Source: Erythrocercus mccallii
Taxonomy: Eukaryota; Chordata; Aves; Passeriformes; Dicruridae
Assembly: GCA_013397435.1 (NCBI GenBank)
Contig: VZRG01001323.1
Location: 62,001-126,000, forward strand
Reading direction: 5' to 3'
DNA: 64,000 nt
How positions within the stretch are numbered: position 1 is the stretch's first letter; each line of letters begins with the position of its first letter. Under the pieces are notes generated by a model. It ran no database searches. It was given only the letters and a program-made list of their open reading frames with translations, and was not told the DNA's origin. Below are positions 55,801 to 62,037 of this stretch, piece after piece. A program made the translations under genes and the position numbers.

Positions 55801-58800
55801 AAAATTCCTAAAATTAGTAATTTAAACACTGATTTTGTTGTTTCTTGTAGCACAGGAATTTATTCTTCATGTGCTTTTGTTTTTTTACAGCCTGTGATTC
55901 CAACCAGCCCCACAAGCAGCTCTACAACCCCAACAAGTACGATGGGCATGTCCTCAAAAATGGACAACTCTGCACTCCAGGATGTTTTCATTCTCTCCCC
56001 TATGTCAGGACTTTATGGCCCCAGGTATTTATGTCCTAAGGGATTTGAGGTTTTGAAAAATAAAATTTTACACTTTGATTTCATTAGATTAATAAAGCAA
56101 AACCAAAATGAACAGCCCCACAATCAAATAATTAATAAAATTAAGAGCTAAAAATACATTTAGCATCATATAATTGTTTTAAGTGACTAAACTTTCATTA
56201 GCTGAGCAAAACCTGGGTTTAGTCCTAAATCAAGAAAGTATTTAAAGAAATATTTAAATAATTTCGTTTGATTTACTTTTACTTCTATCTTATTCTCGAG
56301 CATTTCTTCAAGGGAAACCCTTGTCTGCTCTTATTAAAACAATTCTTTATGCTCGCCTTCAGATCCTAGAAAGCTCATGAATTTTTATCTCACAATTAAT
56401 GTGGCACCTAATGATGGTTTTGGTAATTTACATTTGTTGAATTGCCTCACTTATACAGTTCTCCCACACAGCATTTCAGTTGCAAGACTTTTTATTTATA
56501 GCGTTTGGGGGAGGCAGTTGCATGCTGGAAGTTTACCTTAAATGGTTCATTTCTCCATCATCTTCTGGTTTTAGGGATGAAATCGGAATAATGCCTTGTG
56601 ATGACATCAGCAAATTTGGAAAGTCTGGGATGAAAGGCTCTGAGTCTCCAAACTATTTCCTGGAGCACGAGAGTGGGAAATACTACACCCTGATTGAAGG
56701 GGAAGGGCACCCCGGGGGCTCTGAGTACGAGAGGAGCAGAGCCACAGGCGTGAGGAGAAGGGAAAAAACCCCCACCCATGGTAGGCTGGATTTCTTCAAC
56801 CTTCTTCTAAATGGCCACATTTACTGTGCTGTTAACTCTGCAACACTCCCCAAAAATCTGTCATTCTTTGTCAGACTGTGACCTGTTGGCTCTGAGCAAT
56901 AAACCGAAGTTTACTTATAAAGGAATAATTAGAAAAATTGCACACTAACATTCCTGGCCAAGAGTAAGCTATTTATACAGTTATTTTGCAGCTCATACTG
57001 GAATGATGAATGACAATTAAATTTGTATTATTTGGATAGCCAGCACCTCGATTTACTCAATTTCTCCTCCCAAACTCCTGGAGATTATTCCACTTGTGAT
57101 GTTCTGGGCTGTTAAACTTCACTGCCTCATGGTATGAAAGTGTGAGCATGATGGAAGGCCCTCCAAAATTCAGCACTGCATTAAATGCACAAGCAGTATC
57201 CTACAAAGCACTCATTAGTTCTTGAACTATGTTTCAAAATCTTAGGATGGGGACTGCTTATTTAATAGCATATAAAATGCTATTAAAACAAGAATTAACT
57301 CTATTTTTCTATAGAAATTTTGTGTGTATATAAATCCTTACTGAGTGCACAATCACATGTGCTTATATACAACTACATGGATCCATATAAAAGCTGTTTT
57401 TGAAAATTAACTGCTAAATTTTTTTGCTTCTCTGTTTAAGCTGATTTTCTTGGTGTTTAATGAATTTGAGAAAAATACTGCTGAAATACATTGCATTTTC
57501 AGTGGCTTTATTTTCAAGGCAGCAGGACAGTTTTGTGAAGCTTACAGATTTCAGATAGGAGATTGCTTTTGAAAACTGGAATGATGTCTGATTTTGAAAA
57601 TGGCATTATTTCTGAGCCTCAGAGAAAGTAATGACCATAGTGTTCTGTATCTTTTGCTTAGCTATCTTTACTGTCTACCTTAGCTGCTATCTTTTGAGAG
57701 AGGTATACATATTCACTTATCTATGGCAAGCCATCCATAAGTACTTTGTTCACCTACTCTGAGACCTTTTTTTCTCTCATTTTGTTAAAAAAGCCCCAAC
57801 AACTTCCTAAGTTTTTGTCTTTGAGATTTAGGAAAGGGAAAACCTCTCAGAAGCTCAGAGCAGTAAAGGAAAATGTCTGTGTGAAGAACACAAGTACTAA
57901 AATCCTGCTGCAGTTCAGTGGAGAGAATCCCAAGAGTGGTTCCAGGGGAAGATCCAACAGCATCTGAAAGGGAGCACAGTGGGGAGGAAAAAGAAAACTC
58001 TTAAAGCACTGCAGTCACTGATTCTGCTGCTGCTTAGGCTGGTGTGGGTTTTGATACCAGGGATGTTCTCAAATGTAGTTTCTCTGCCTTCTGTTCTCAG
58101 TATTTATCTTGTATTTATTAGTTACACAGAACTTCCTTTCTGTTCTTGTAATTTGCTGATTGAAGCTGGATTTCTGGTAAAAATGGCAAGTAAAAGGGAC
58201 TTGATGGTGTGTGTATATGCACACAGAACCTTTTCAGAGTAGGAAATCTTAATAAATCTTTGTTATAGAAAGGATATTTTTAGTAACTGCTTCAGTCATC
58301 TGCTTGATGTTTGAAAGAGCTGTGACGCTGAAGAGTAGGATTCCATCTTAAGACCAGTAGTATTCACTCTTTATCTCCTTGTGAAGTAACATCATTTTAA
58401 AACAAAATTAGAATGAAAGATAAAGATTAAAATTGGAGCCAGATGGGTTTATTTGGCCTGCTTTCATAAATTCTTGCTGTATGGTGACTTAAAATATTGG
58501 GCTCTCTGACTGATCCCAAGAGTGCACAAGATTTTTTTTTGTCTATAATGGACAATTCTGATTGAAATCCAGAAGGAATTTGGTTTTAAAGTCTCTGAAA
58601 TATGCTTTTCTCTCAAAAATGATTGCTAAACCAGATTTTTTTTAAACTACAGATTTAACTAATCTGTTGATTAACAGATATGCAAATGATGTTCTACTGT
58701 AGTGGAAGATTTTGTACTTTCTGACTGAGAGGTGACATCAATCAGCAAAGTGACAATGTGTCTTTCAGTAAAAAGACAGGATTTATGGTCGCTTCAATAA

Positions 58801-61800
58801 ACTGATGCTGGAGCCACAGAGCCATGGGCAAGGAAATGAAAATAAAGCTTCTGAAGCCTTTCATGACCGAGCAGCCACTTTTATTATTGCTTGGGCTGAC
58901 AAAAAGTACTGCTCAAAAATTCCAGCTTTGGACTTACCAGGATTCCAGCCATTATTAGAAATAAGTCTCCTATGCAGCTGGTAGGTGGATGGATACTCAG
59001 GCAGGTGATGGGTATGGATAGTACATGCAAAATCTAAGAAAATAAATAAAATTCCAATTTTTTCAAAGTATTTGTATTTAAGCTGTTTTTAACAACAACA
59101 TTGCCATGCATTTTTTTTACTTAACATTTCTCTGACTCCATAGTGCTCTGGTCTAAAGAGCTCTTGTGGCAATCCATATCAGATCTCTTCGATTCATGTG
59201 TTAGAGGCAAAGACATCATAAATAATTTTCTTTCCTTTCACTTTATTCTGGTATCCTTGTACACAACAATTTTTTTGCTCCTCAGAAAAATATCCAAGCT
59301 GCAATGTCAAAACAATTTATAGGTTACTTTTCACTGAGAAAGGACTTAGAAGTGAAATAAGCAGTTTAGAAAATCACTTGTTCATTTGCCTTGTGTGATT
59401 CCTGTCCTAAATTTCTGGTTTTGATGTTGGTTGTGCTGTGGTACCAGTATTCTTTTATAAATCATTTCAGAGCTTCAGATCTTTCCTTCTTTACAGAAAA
59501 ACTGCTCAGTTTGGTTTTGCTGATATTCACTTGTTATGTGCCTTCCTATTTTCATTTTTAATGTATAATCTTGTTTCTCTAGCTTCTTATATTAGTGGTT
59601 ATTCTTTTCTTTTTTCTATTGAGGTTTTTTTCTTAATTGATATTGTTCTTCTAAGGATTAGGAGTTGAATCCTACATTTGTAGTTAAATGTAGTCTCAGC
59701 TGTGAGGCAGACAATGCAACTACGTATTTTTCCATAGAGTTATTTTTACACTAAATTTGATGGTGTGTACAAAAGTGTAATATGGGAAAATCTCGATACT
59801 CCAAATATCACCCCTCCAATTTTCAGTAATCTGGGGCTGTTCCTGGTTTGGTGCCCTGTCATCCCTGTTCTGGTGCTCGAGTAGGGAATGGCTTGGCACA
59901 TCAGGATCTCACTGCCACAGTGCCATGAAATCCCACTGATTAAAACCCCAGTGGCTGAATCTTCTTTGCTGGTTGTTGTCACCAAAGTGTGCTCCCGGTT
60001 TTCCTTCTGAGCCAATGGAAATTAATGTTCCTTGAAATGAGATCCCCTCATTTCTCACCGTGTGATTTCCTAGGTCAGGGGGGTTTTATGTTTCCCTTAC
60101 AGATCTGTGTTGTATCTGTATTAATTCTCTCTCTACTTTTCCTACAGCATTTTCATCCACTTAAAACCTGTTTCTCTCTTTATTCTCAACACATTTTTAA
60201 TGAGTGAGCAAGTTTTTACAGAGCAGAGTTTTCAAATAAATTTGTAATCTGCTTTACATTTACAAGGAGTTTCACCAAAGCTGGTGGTGCTTCCTTTGAG
60301 GTCAGGGTGATGAAGAGGAGGCTCTGAGATGTTTCACTGACCCTGAAGGCCACAGCTCAAATAATGCACTGCTCTGAGGGGTTGTCCAGGTCATACCTGG
60401 AATTTATGGACATTACTGACCCTATAGCCTTCCATTCCTAGGCTTCAAAAATTATATTGGTTTTTCTTGCCTTGTTTCCAGGAGATTTGAGGCCAGTTTC
60501 AATGCCTACTGAGTACAGCTGGATAGGAGAGTCCAAAGAACAGAACATGTACAAGAGGGGAAGCAGAGGTGAGTATTTTTTTTTCTCTGCTGTTCTCCAA
60601 GATGTTTTTTCTTTGTTGCTTAAGGAGCATCACAGGAAAAAAAAAAAACCTCTTTTTTTTTTTTTTGAGTGTCACAGAGGCTGTAAAAGAGCCTGTTTAG
60701 TGTTTTTGCTTTTCTATTTCTGAAAATTAAAAATTTGTATTAGTAGGAGGAATTTAATTCTAGTATAAAGAAACATAAACATCAAGGGAAAAAGTACTTC
60801 GAAGACTCAGATATGTATTCAAAGCAATCAGTTCTAAATCTGCACAGCTCTAGAAAACAGTAAGTGATGTTACAGATGTAAGGTGGCATCCTTTAAGAAC
60901 ATTTTGATCAACATGAATTAAAATTTGGAACAAGAATCAGCAATTGTACTGTCAGTGTTCAGGTCAGCAGTTGTAATCACATAAACTTCCACTGGCCCCA
61001 GTGGGAATCATGAACTTTGCAAGAAAGAAAAGAGATTGCACAGTTTCTTTTTTCCTTTATTTCCTCTGGCAAAAGAAAAATATATAATTCAAAAGAATAT
61101 TCTTCAAATATATAACCATATTTATTGTGATACTGACTGATGAAGATTCTTGAATACTATTTTTTTAGAATCTTTTAGGCATGGTCTGGAAGCTGAGAGG
61201 AGTTCAACTTCACTCCTAAAAATGTGAACAAAAAATGAATTATATTCTTGAAGATCAGTACAGGATTTTAAACTACTTTTTTCAGTAAACTTCCATTCCA
61301 AGATAAAATAAATTTCATTTAAGGCACAAGCCTTTTTTGATTTATTCCAAGCCTATTCTCTTATTCCAAATCTGTTGATGTATGTTTAGCTCATATTTCA
61401 CTGTTACAGACAGTAACAGACTTGTTGCCTGGCCAGCTCCCATTTTGAAACTGTGCCCAAGTATGCTGCACATCTCCTTAAAACCATTATTCCAGCTTGT
61501 CAAATTCCTTGAAATAACAATCCTAGTGTCTGGAATGGTCCCAGAGATGCTCCCTGCACAATACAATCCAGCAATACTTTCTGTGTCCACTCCCTTTCAG
61601 CACCCATCGTGTCAGTAAATGTGGAACAAAGTCCAGGGAGAGCCCCCACAATTCCCTGGACATTCACACAACTTTTTGCAGTTTAACAGGACCAAGTGAT
61701 GGTCTCTGGCCAGCCAAAATGGTTCTCTGTTTATTTCCTCTTCCTAATGTTTCTTTTTTGCCTTCCTTCCCCTCCAACCACTGACTCTGAGAATTCGCTG

Positions 61801-62037
61801 CTGCGGTACCTGAGCGACGACAAGATCCTGGTGATCCAGGAGGAGCCTCTGATGCAGAAGGACAACAAACGGGACACGGGCCGGAGGTCCAGGAAAAAGG
61901 GCAAACCCCCAGGGAACCCCAGCTACCCCCTCAGCCCCTCCATGCTGGCCTCCACCATGAACATCAGGCTGGAGCCAGGGCAGCAGGATATGCTCAACTT
62001 CTCCCTGGCAGAGAACAACACTGTTCCACTTTACCAC
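443..62037 (+). CDS. CNKSR2: CNKSR2-type CNK scaffold gene, internal part (coding exons 2-13, joined)
   Basis: This is the span of a partial multi-exon gene whose joined exons encode about 520 residues of a CNK (connector enhancer of KSR) scaffold. CNK proteins act at the cytoplasmic face of the membrane, where they organise Ras/Raf and Rho-family signalling; CNKSR2 is mainly neuronal and postsynaptic. Domain order here is SAM (exon 2, with exon 1 outside), CRIC (exons 3-6), PDZ (end of exon 6 to exon 9) and the CNK2/3-specific linker DUF1170 (exons 10-13). The PH domain and C-terminus are expected beyond 64000. Recognition rests on near-identity to remembered human CNKSR2 in CRIC and PDZ. 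Frames and phases agree across exons 2-12, with no stop codon. Divergence is strong in the linker, so the gene may be a paralog rather than the ortholog, and the symbol is a family-level call. The exon 13 acceptor is abnormal. Confidence 0.85.
11448..11462 (+). repeat. Poly(A) run, 15 bases
   Basis: An uninterrupted run of 15 A followed by an A-rich tail (taaagaaaaagagaaag). It could be the end of an old retroinsertion, but no body was recognised upstream. Confidence 0.8.
13062..13122. repeat. AT-rich inverted repeat
   Basis: Arms around 13062-13075 (atatatagatata) and 13106-13118 (tatatctatatat) are complementary over about 13 bases with a spacer of about 30 bases. Low-complexity TA/GATA repeats make chance likely. 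Confidence 0.5.
18677..18702 (+). repeat. 13-bp tandem duplication
   Basis: The motif agtcagctaaggt occurs twice head-to-tail. A small replication-slippage product in intron 2. Confidence 0.7.
20077..20279 (+). CDS. CNKSR2: Coding exon 3: SAM-CRIC junction and start of CRIC
   Basis: This 203-nt exon enters in phase 0 after cttcccttag and ends in phase 2 at gtaatt. It encodes NYGLETENLRTLSHKLNASA, then KNLQNFITGRRRSGHYDG, then RASRRLPNDFLTSVVDLIG, then AAKNLLAWLDR. CRIC (conserved region in CNK) is the family-defining region needed for coupling to Raf signalling. By memory only about four of 67 residues differ from human CNKSR2 (R for K, A for T, R for K, N for S). The basic GRRRSG patch is retained. 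This exon is the clearest single identifier of CNKSR2 over CNKSR1 or CNKSR3. Confidence 0.95.
20280..21568 (+). other. Intron 3 (about 1.3 kb)
   Basis: Bounded by gtaatt and ccttcccctgcctcag. It contains a small 9-bp triplication (gatatggt-type) near 20828-20850. Nothing else was recognised. Confidence 0.8.
21569..21656 (+). CDS. CNKSR2: Coding exon 4: CRIC
   Basis: This 88-nt exon enters in phase 2 (completing the Arg codon) and exits in phase 0 at gtagga. It encodes SPFVSVTEYSLLKNN and IVQLCLELTTIVQQ. The second half matches CNKSR2 closely. The first half has about eight substitutions in 18 residues relative to the remembered human sequence, so it is a local hotspot of divergence inside an otherwise conserved CRIC region. 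Confidence 0.92.
22259..22400 (-). mobile_element. CR1 LINE 3'-end fragment
   Basis: The motif gaatcatagaatatcctggg, followed by ttggaagggacccacc and tccaactcctggccctgcac, is the reverse complement of the avian CR1 3' terminus, with its ATTCTATGATTC-type tail at the left end. It is 5'-truncated, like nearly all avian CR1 copies. The good match suggests a comparatively young copy with passerine-style wording. Confidence 0.88.
22407..22465. repeat. ATA-rich low-complexity patch
   Basis: Runs of ataat/taata units directly beside the CR1 fragment. Confidence 0.7.
25033..25098 (+). mobile_element. CR1 LINE 3' terminus
   Basis: The sequence ggttggaccagataacctcc, then agaggccccttccac and cctgtgattc, matches the sense CR1 3' end. 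Only the last 65 or so bases are retained. A short reading frame starting at 25041 lies on it and is not a gene. Confidence 0.82.
27104..27190 (-). mobile_element. CR1 LINE 3' fragment
   Basis: The sequence gttctgagttggaagggacc, then aagtccaactcttaagcc and the following cccctcagccttggtgttgc, is antisense CR1 3' end with small deletions, so it is older than the copy at 22259. Confidence 0.75.
27962..28003 (+). CDS. CNKSR2: Coding exon 5: 42-nt CRIC microexon
   Basis: Encodes DCTVYETENKILHV in phase 0-0, flanked by ttttaccacag and gtaagt. All 14 residues match the remembered CNKSR2 sequence. It is too short to be an ORF call and rests on splice sites, phase and exact match. It continues the CRIC region. 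Confidence 0.94.
28004..30469 (+). other. Intron 5 (about 2.5 kb)
   Basis: Bounded by gtaagt and ttgtttttcttcgtag. It contains the (CA)n/(TA)n microsatellite at 28752-28810. No other element was recognised. Confidence 0.8.
28752..28810. repeat. (CA)n/(TA)n microsatellite
   Basis: A GT stretch, a CA stretch, then about 20 TA/AT units with one G interruption. Likely length-polymorphic. The IYIYIY-type peptides on both strands here are artefacts of the repeat. Confidence 0.95.
30470..30589 (+). CDS. CNKSR2: Coding exon 6: end of CRIC, start of PDZ
   Basis: This 120-nt exon is in phase 0-0 between tcttcgtag and gtaagt. It encodes CKTLSGICDHIISLSSDS, then LVSQSAHLEVVHLTSIMPSE, then GL. The final Gly-Leu joins exon 7 Gly-Met to form the PDZ carboxylate-binding loop GLGM. 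About seven of 40 residues differ from remembered human CNKSR2, including Met in place of Lys shortly before the loop. Confidence 0.94.
32827..32893 (+). repeat. Perfect 12-bp repeat of T7 and C5 blocks
   Basis: Six blocks of seven T alternate with five blocks of five C, with no error from 32827 to 32893. On the other strand this is five G5 blocks separated by A7. The mirror-symmetric homopurine tract is a textbook substrate for triplex (H-DNA), and the G-runs could form a G-quadruplex. The GEKK-repeat peptide on the minus strand (32613-32915) is an artefact. Confidence 0.97.
38315..38495 (-). mobile_element. Old CR1 LINE internal fragment
   Basis: The stretch with gatcatctccaagtcagaga, then ccagcctgttccagcg and gagttccaatttgtctcc, resembles the antisense internal 3'-region of avian CR1 (usual wording: gactccacagcc, cagcctgttccagtgc). 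It is diverged, so its edges are approximate. Confidence 0.6.
39484..39543 (+). CDS. CNKSR2: Coding exon 7: PDZ core
   Basis: This 60-nt exon in phase 0-0 encodes [20 protein letters not shown], which by memory is unchanged in CNKSR2 and CNKSR3. It supplies the second half of the GLGM loop, strand B (YIKST) and strand C (HVITGT) of the PDZ fold. It is flanked by a strong acceptor (ttttttttcccag) and a gtaaga donor. Confidence 0.96.
39544..43200 (+). other. Intron 7 (about 3.7 kb)
   Basis: Bounded by gtaaga and ctctcttgtcctcag. Segment 41300-41640 is GC-richer but shows no gene. The last 400 bases before exon 8 contain several short duplications and an inverted repeat (42826-43011). Confidence 0.8.
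42826..43011 (+). repeat. Cluster of short direct repeats and a perfect inverted repeat
   Basis: The motif tgtaacagattt occurs at 42826-42837 and 42850-42861. A perfect 9-bp inverted repeat with a one-base loop (aattcaccc-a-gggtgaatt) lies at 42878-42896, and the attcacccagg part repeats just after it. The motif tggaattctagatt occurs at 42973-42986 and 42998-43011. These look like independent slippage or duplication events. Confidence 0.85.
43201..43269 (+). CDS. CNKSR2: Coding exon 8: PDZ
   Basis: This 69-nt exon in phase 0-0 encodes SPADQCKKIHAGDEVIQVN and HQTV, between ttgtcctcag and gtaagt. It carries the PDZ helix A and the conserved GDEVIQVN strand. One residue (Gln for Arg) differs from the remembered human protein. 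Confidence 0.95.
45300..45460 (-). mobile_element. Possible ancient CR1/L3-like fragment
   Basis: The stretch with tctggcacaagcttccagtc and the preceding ggtagttaattattctcatt is arranged like the antisense internal region of old CR1/L3 elements. The match is weak and AT-drifted. Confidence 0.35.
45640..45795 (+). mobile_element. CR1 LINE internal 3' fragment
   Basis: The sequence gaagattaggttggatttca, then agaaaaccttctccccacag, agggtgcttgggcactg and ccccagggaatggtcac, is characteristic of avian CR1 in sense orientation. It stops before the terminal part. Confidence 0.82.
46535..46554 (+). repeat. Poly(T) run, 20 bases
   Basis: The longest homopolymer in the window. A prime place for length error in sequencing. 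Confidence 0.95.
47190..47505 (+). mobile_element. CR1 LINE 3' end, about 315 bp
   Basis: The longest CR1 copy here, in sense orientation. It reads ggttgcccagggaagctgtg, then ccccatccctggaagtgtcc, aaggccaggctggacagggc, and ends cccttccaaccccaaatata plus a ttgattct tail. It is 5'-truncated and non-coding. Reading frames at 47099-47486 are shadows of it. Confidence 0.93.
51864..52010 (+). CDS. CNKSR2: Coding exon 9: end of PDZ
   Basis: This 147-nt exon in phase 0-0 encodes VGWQLKNLVNALWEDPNG, then VILTLKKRPQNTLVSAP and ALLKNVRWKPLALQ. It gives PDZ helix B (WQLKNLVNAL) and the final strand (VILTLKKRP), then the tail into the linker. About six of 49 residues differ from remembered human CNKSR2. 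The most radical is Trp for Arg directly after helix B. Acceptor ttttttccttag and donor gtaagg are canonical. Confidence 0.95.
52011..55890 (+). other. Intron 9 (about 3.9 kb)
   Basis: Bounded by gtaagg and gcttttgtttttttacag. It has an A/C-rich low-complexity stretch at about 52470-52520 (aaacaaacaaaac type). Nothing else was recognised. Confidence 0.8.
55891..56024 (+). CDS. CNKSR2: Coding exon 10: post-PDZ CNK2/3 linker (DUF1170) start
   Basis: This 134-nt exon runs from phase 0 to phase 2, between gtttttttacag and gtattt. It encodes PVIPTSPTSSSTTPTSTMG, then MSSKMDNSALQDVFILSP, then MSGLYGPR (last codon split). It has the same 45-residue length as the CNKSR2 exon and keeps the frame words IP.SPTSS and SALQD. 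About half of the residues differ, however, and the proline-rich IPPPP segment after SALQDLY is replaced by ILSPMSG. The Ser/Thr-rich start remains a likely flexible phospho-region. Confidence 0.88.
56025..56574 (+). other. Intron 10 (550 bp)
   Basis: A short intron between gtattt and catcttctggttttag. The reading frame runs open from about 56480 into exon 11, but the acceptor at 56573-56574 defines the exon start. Confidence 0.85.
56575..56780 (+). CDS. CNKSR2: Coding exon 11: CNK2/3 linker
   Basis: This 206-nt exon enters in phase 2 and leaves in phase 1 at gtaggc. It encodes DEIGIMPCDDISKFGKSGM, then KGSESPNYFLEHESGKYYT, then LIEGEGHPGGSEYERSR and ATGVRRREKTPTHG. The anchors DE.G..PC.D, KGSESPN.FL and TPT.G tie it to CNKSR2. 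The middle (human positions around the FNIVEEDTVLYCYEYEK stretch) is almost unrecognisable and two residues shorter. Expected to be disordered. Confidence 0.9.
56781..60481 (+). other. Intron 11 (about 3.7 kb)
   Basis: Bounded by gtaggc and tcttgccttgtttccag. AT-rich, with no repeat family recognised and no supported gene. Confidence 0.8.
60482..60568 (+). CDS. CNKSR2: Coding exon 12: CNK2/3 linker
   Basis: This 87-nt exon, phase 1 to phase 1, encodes DLRPVSMPTEYSWIGESK and EQNMYKRGSR plus one base, and ends at gtgagt. LRP.SMP.EY.W.G matches CNKSR2 and, more loosely, CNKSR3. Its length is a multiple of three, so skipping it would not disturb the frame. Confidence 0.9.
60569..61791 (+). other. 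Intron 12 (about 1.2 kb) with problematic acceptor
   Basis: The donor is gtgagt. The 3' end has a strong pyrimidine tract (about 61749-61779), followed by ccactgactctgag. The only AG after the tract is at 61790-61791. It also holds homopolymers at 60638-60666 (A and T runs). An upstream pyrimidine-preceded AG at 61680-61681 would lead straight into a TAA stop in the required frame. Confidence 0.75.
61792..62037 (+). CDS. CNKSR2: Coding exon 13: CNK2/3 linker, basic stretch; start uncertain
   Basis: The conserved reading frame gives NSLLRYLSDDKILVIQEE, then PLMQKDNKRDTGRRSRKKG, then KPPGNPSYPLSPSMLAST and MNIRLEPGQQDMLNFSLAE, ending NNTVPLYH at a gtgagt donor in phase 0. NSLLRY.S..KI, KDTG..S.KKG-type and LYH anchors match CNKSR2. 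The basic KRDTGRRSRKKGK cluster is retained. The true start is unclear: exon 12 leaves one base, so two bases (AG at 61790-61791) should precede the Asn codon, but the dinucleotide before them is TG, not AG. Using the AG at 61790-61791 itself shifts the frame, and that shifted frame is also open to the donor. Confidence 0.82.

Noticed and set aside
60638..60666. A12 followed by T14-type inverted homopolymer
   Set aside because: A run of A followed closely by a run of T could hairpin, but it sits in ordinary intron beside other homopolymers and needs no special explanation.
61696..61791. Hydrophobic N-terminal extension in frame with exon 13, looking like a signal or membrane segment
   Set aside because: It is the pyrimidine tract read as Phe/Leu/Pro/Ser codons. 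The AG before it at 61695-61696 is poorly placed. Kept only as a remote alternative exon start.
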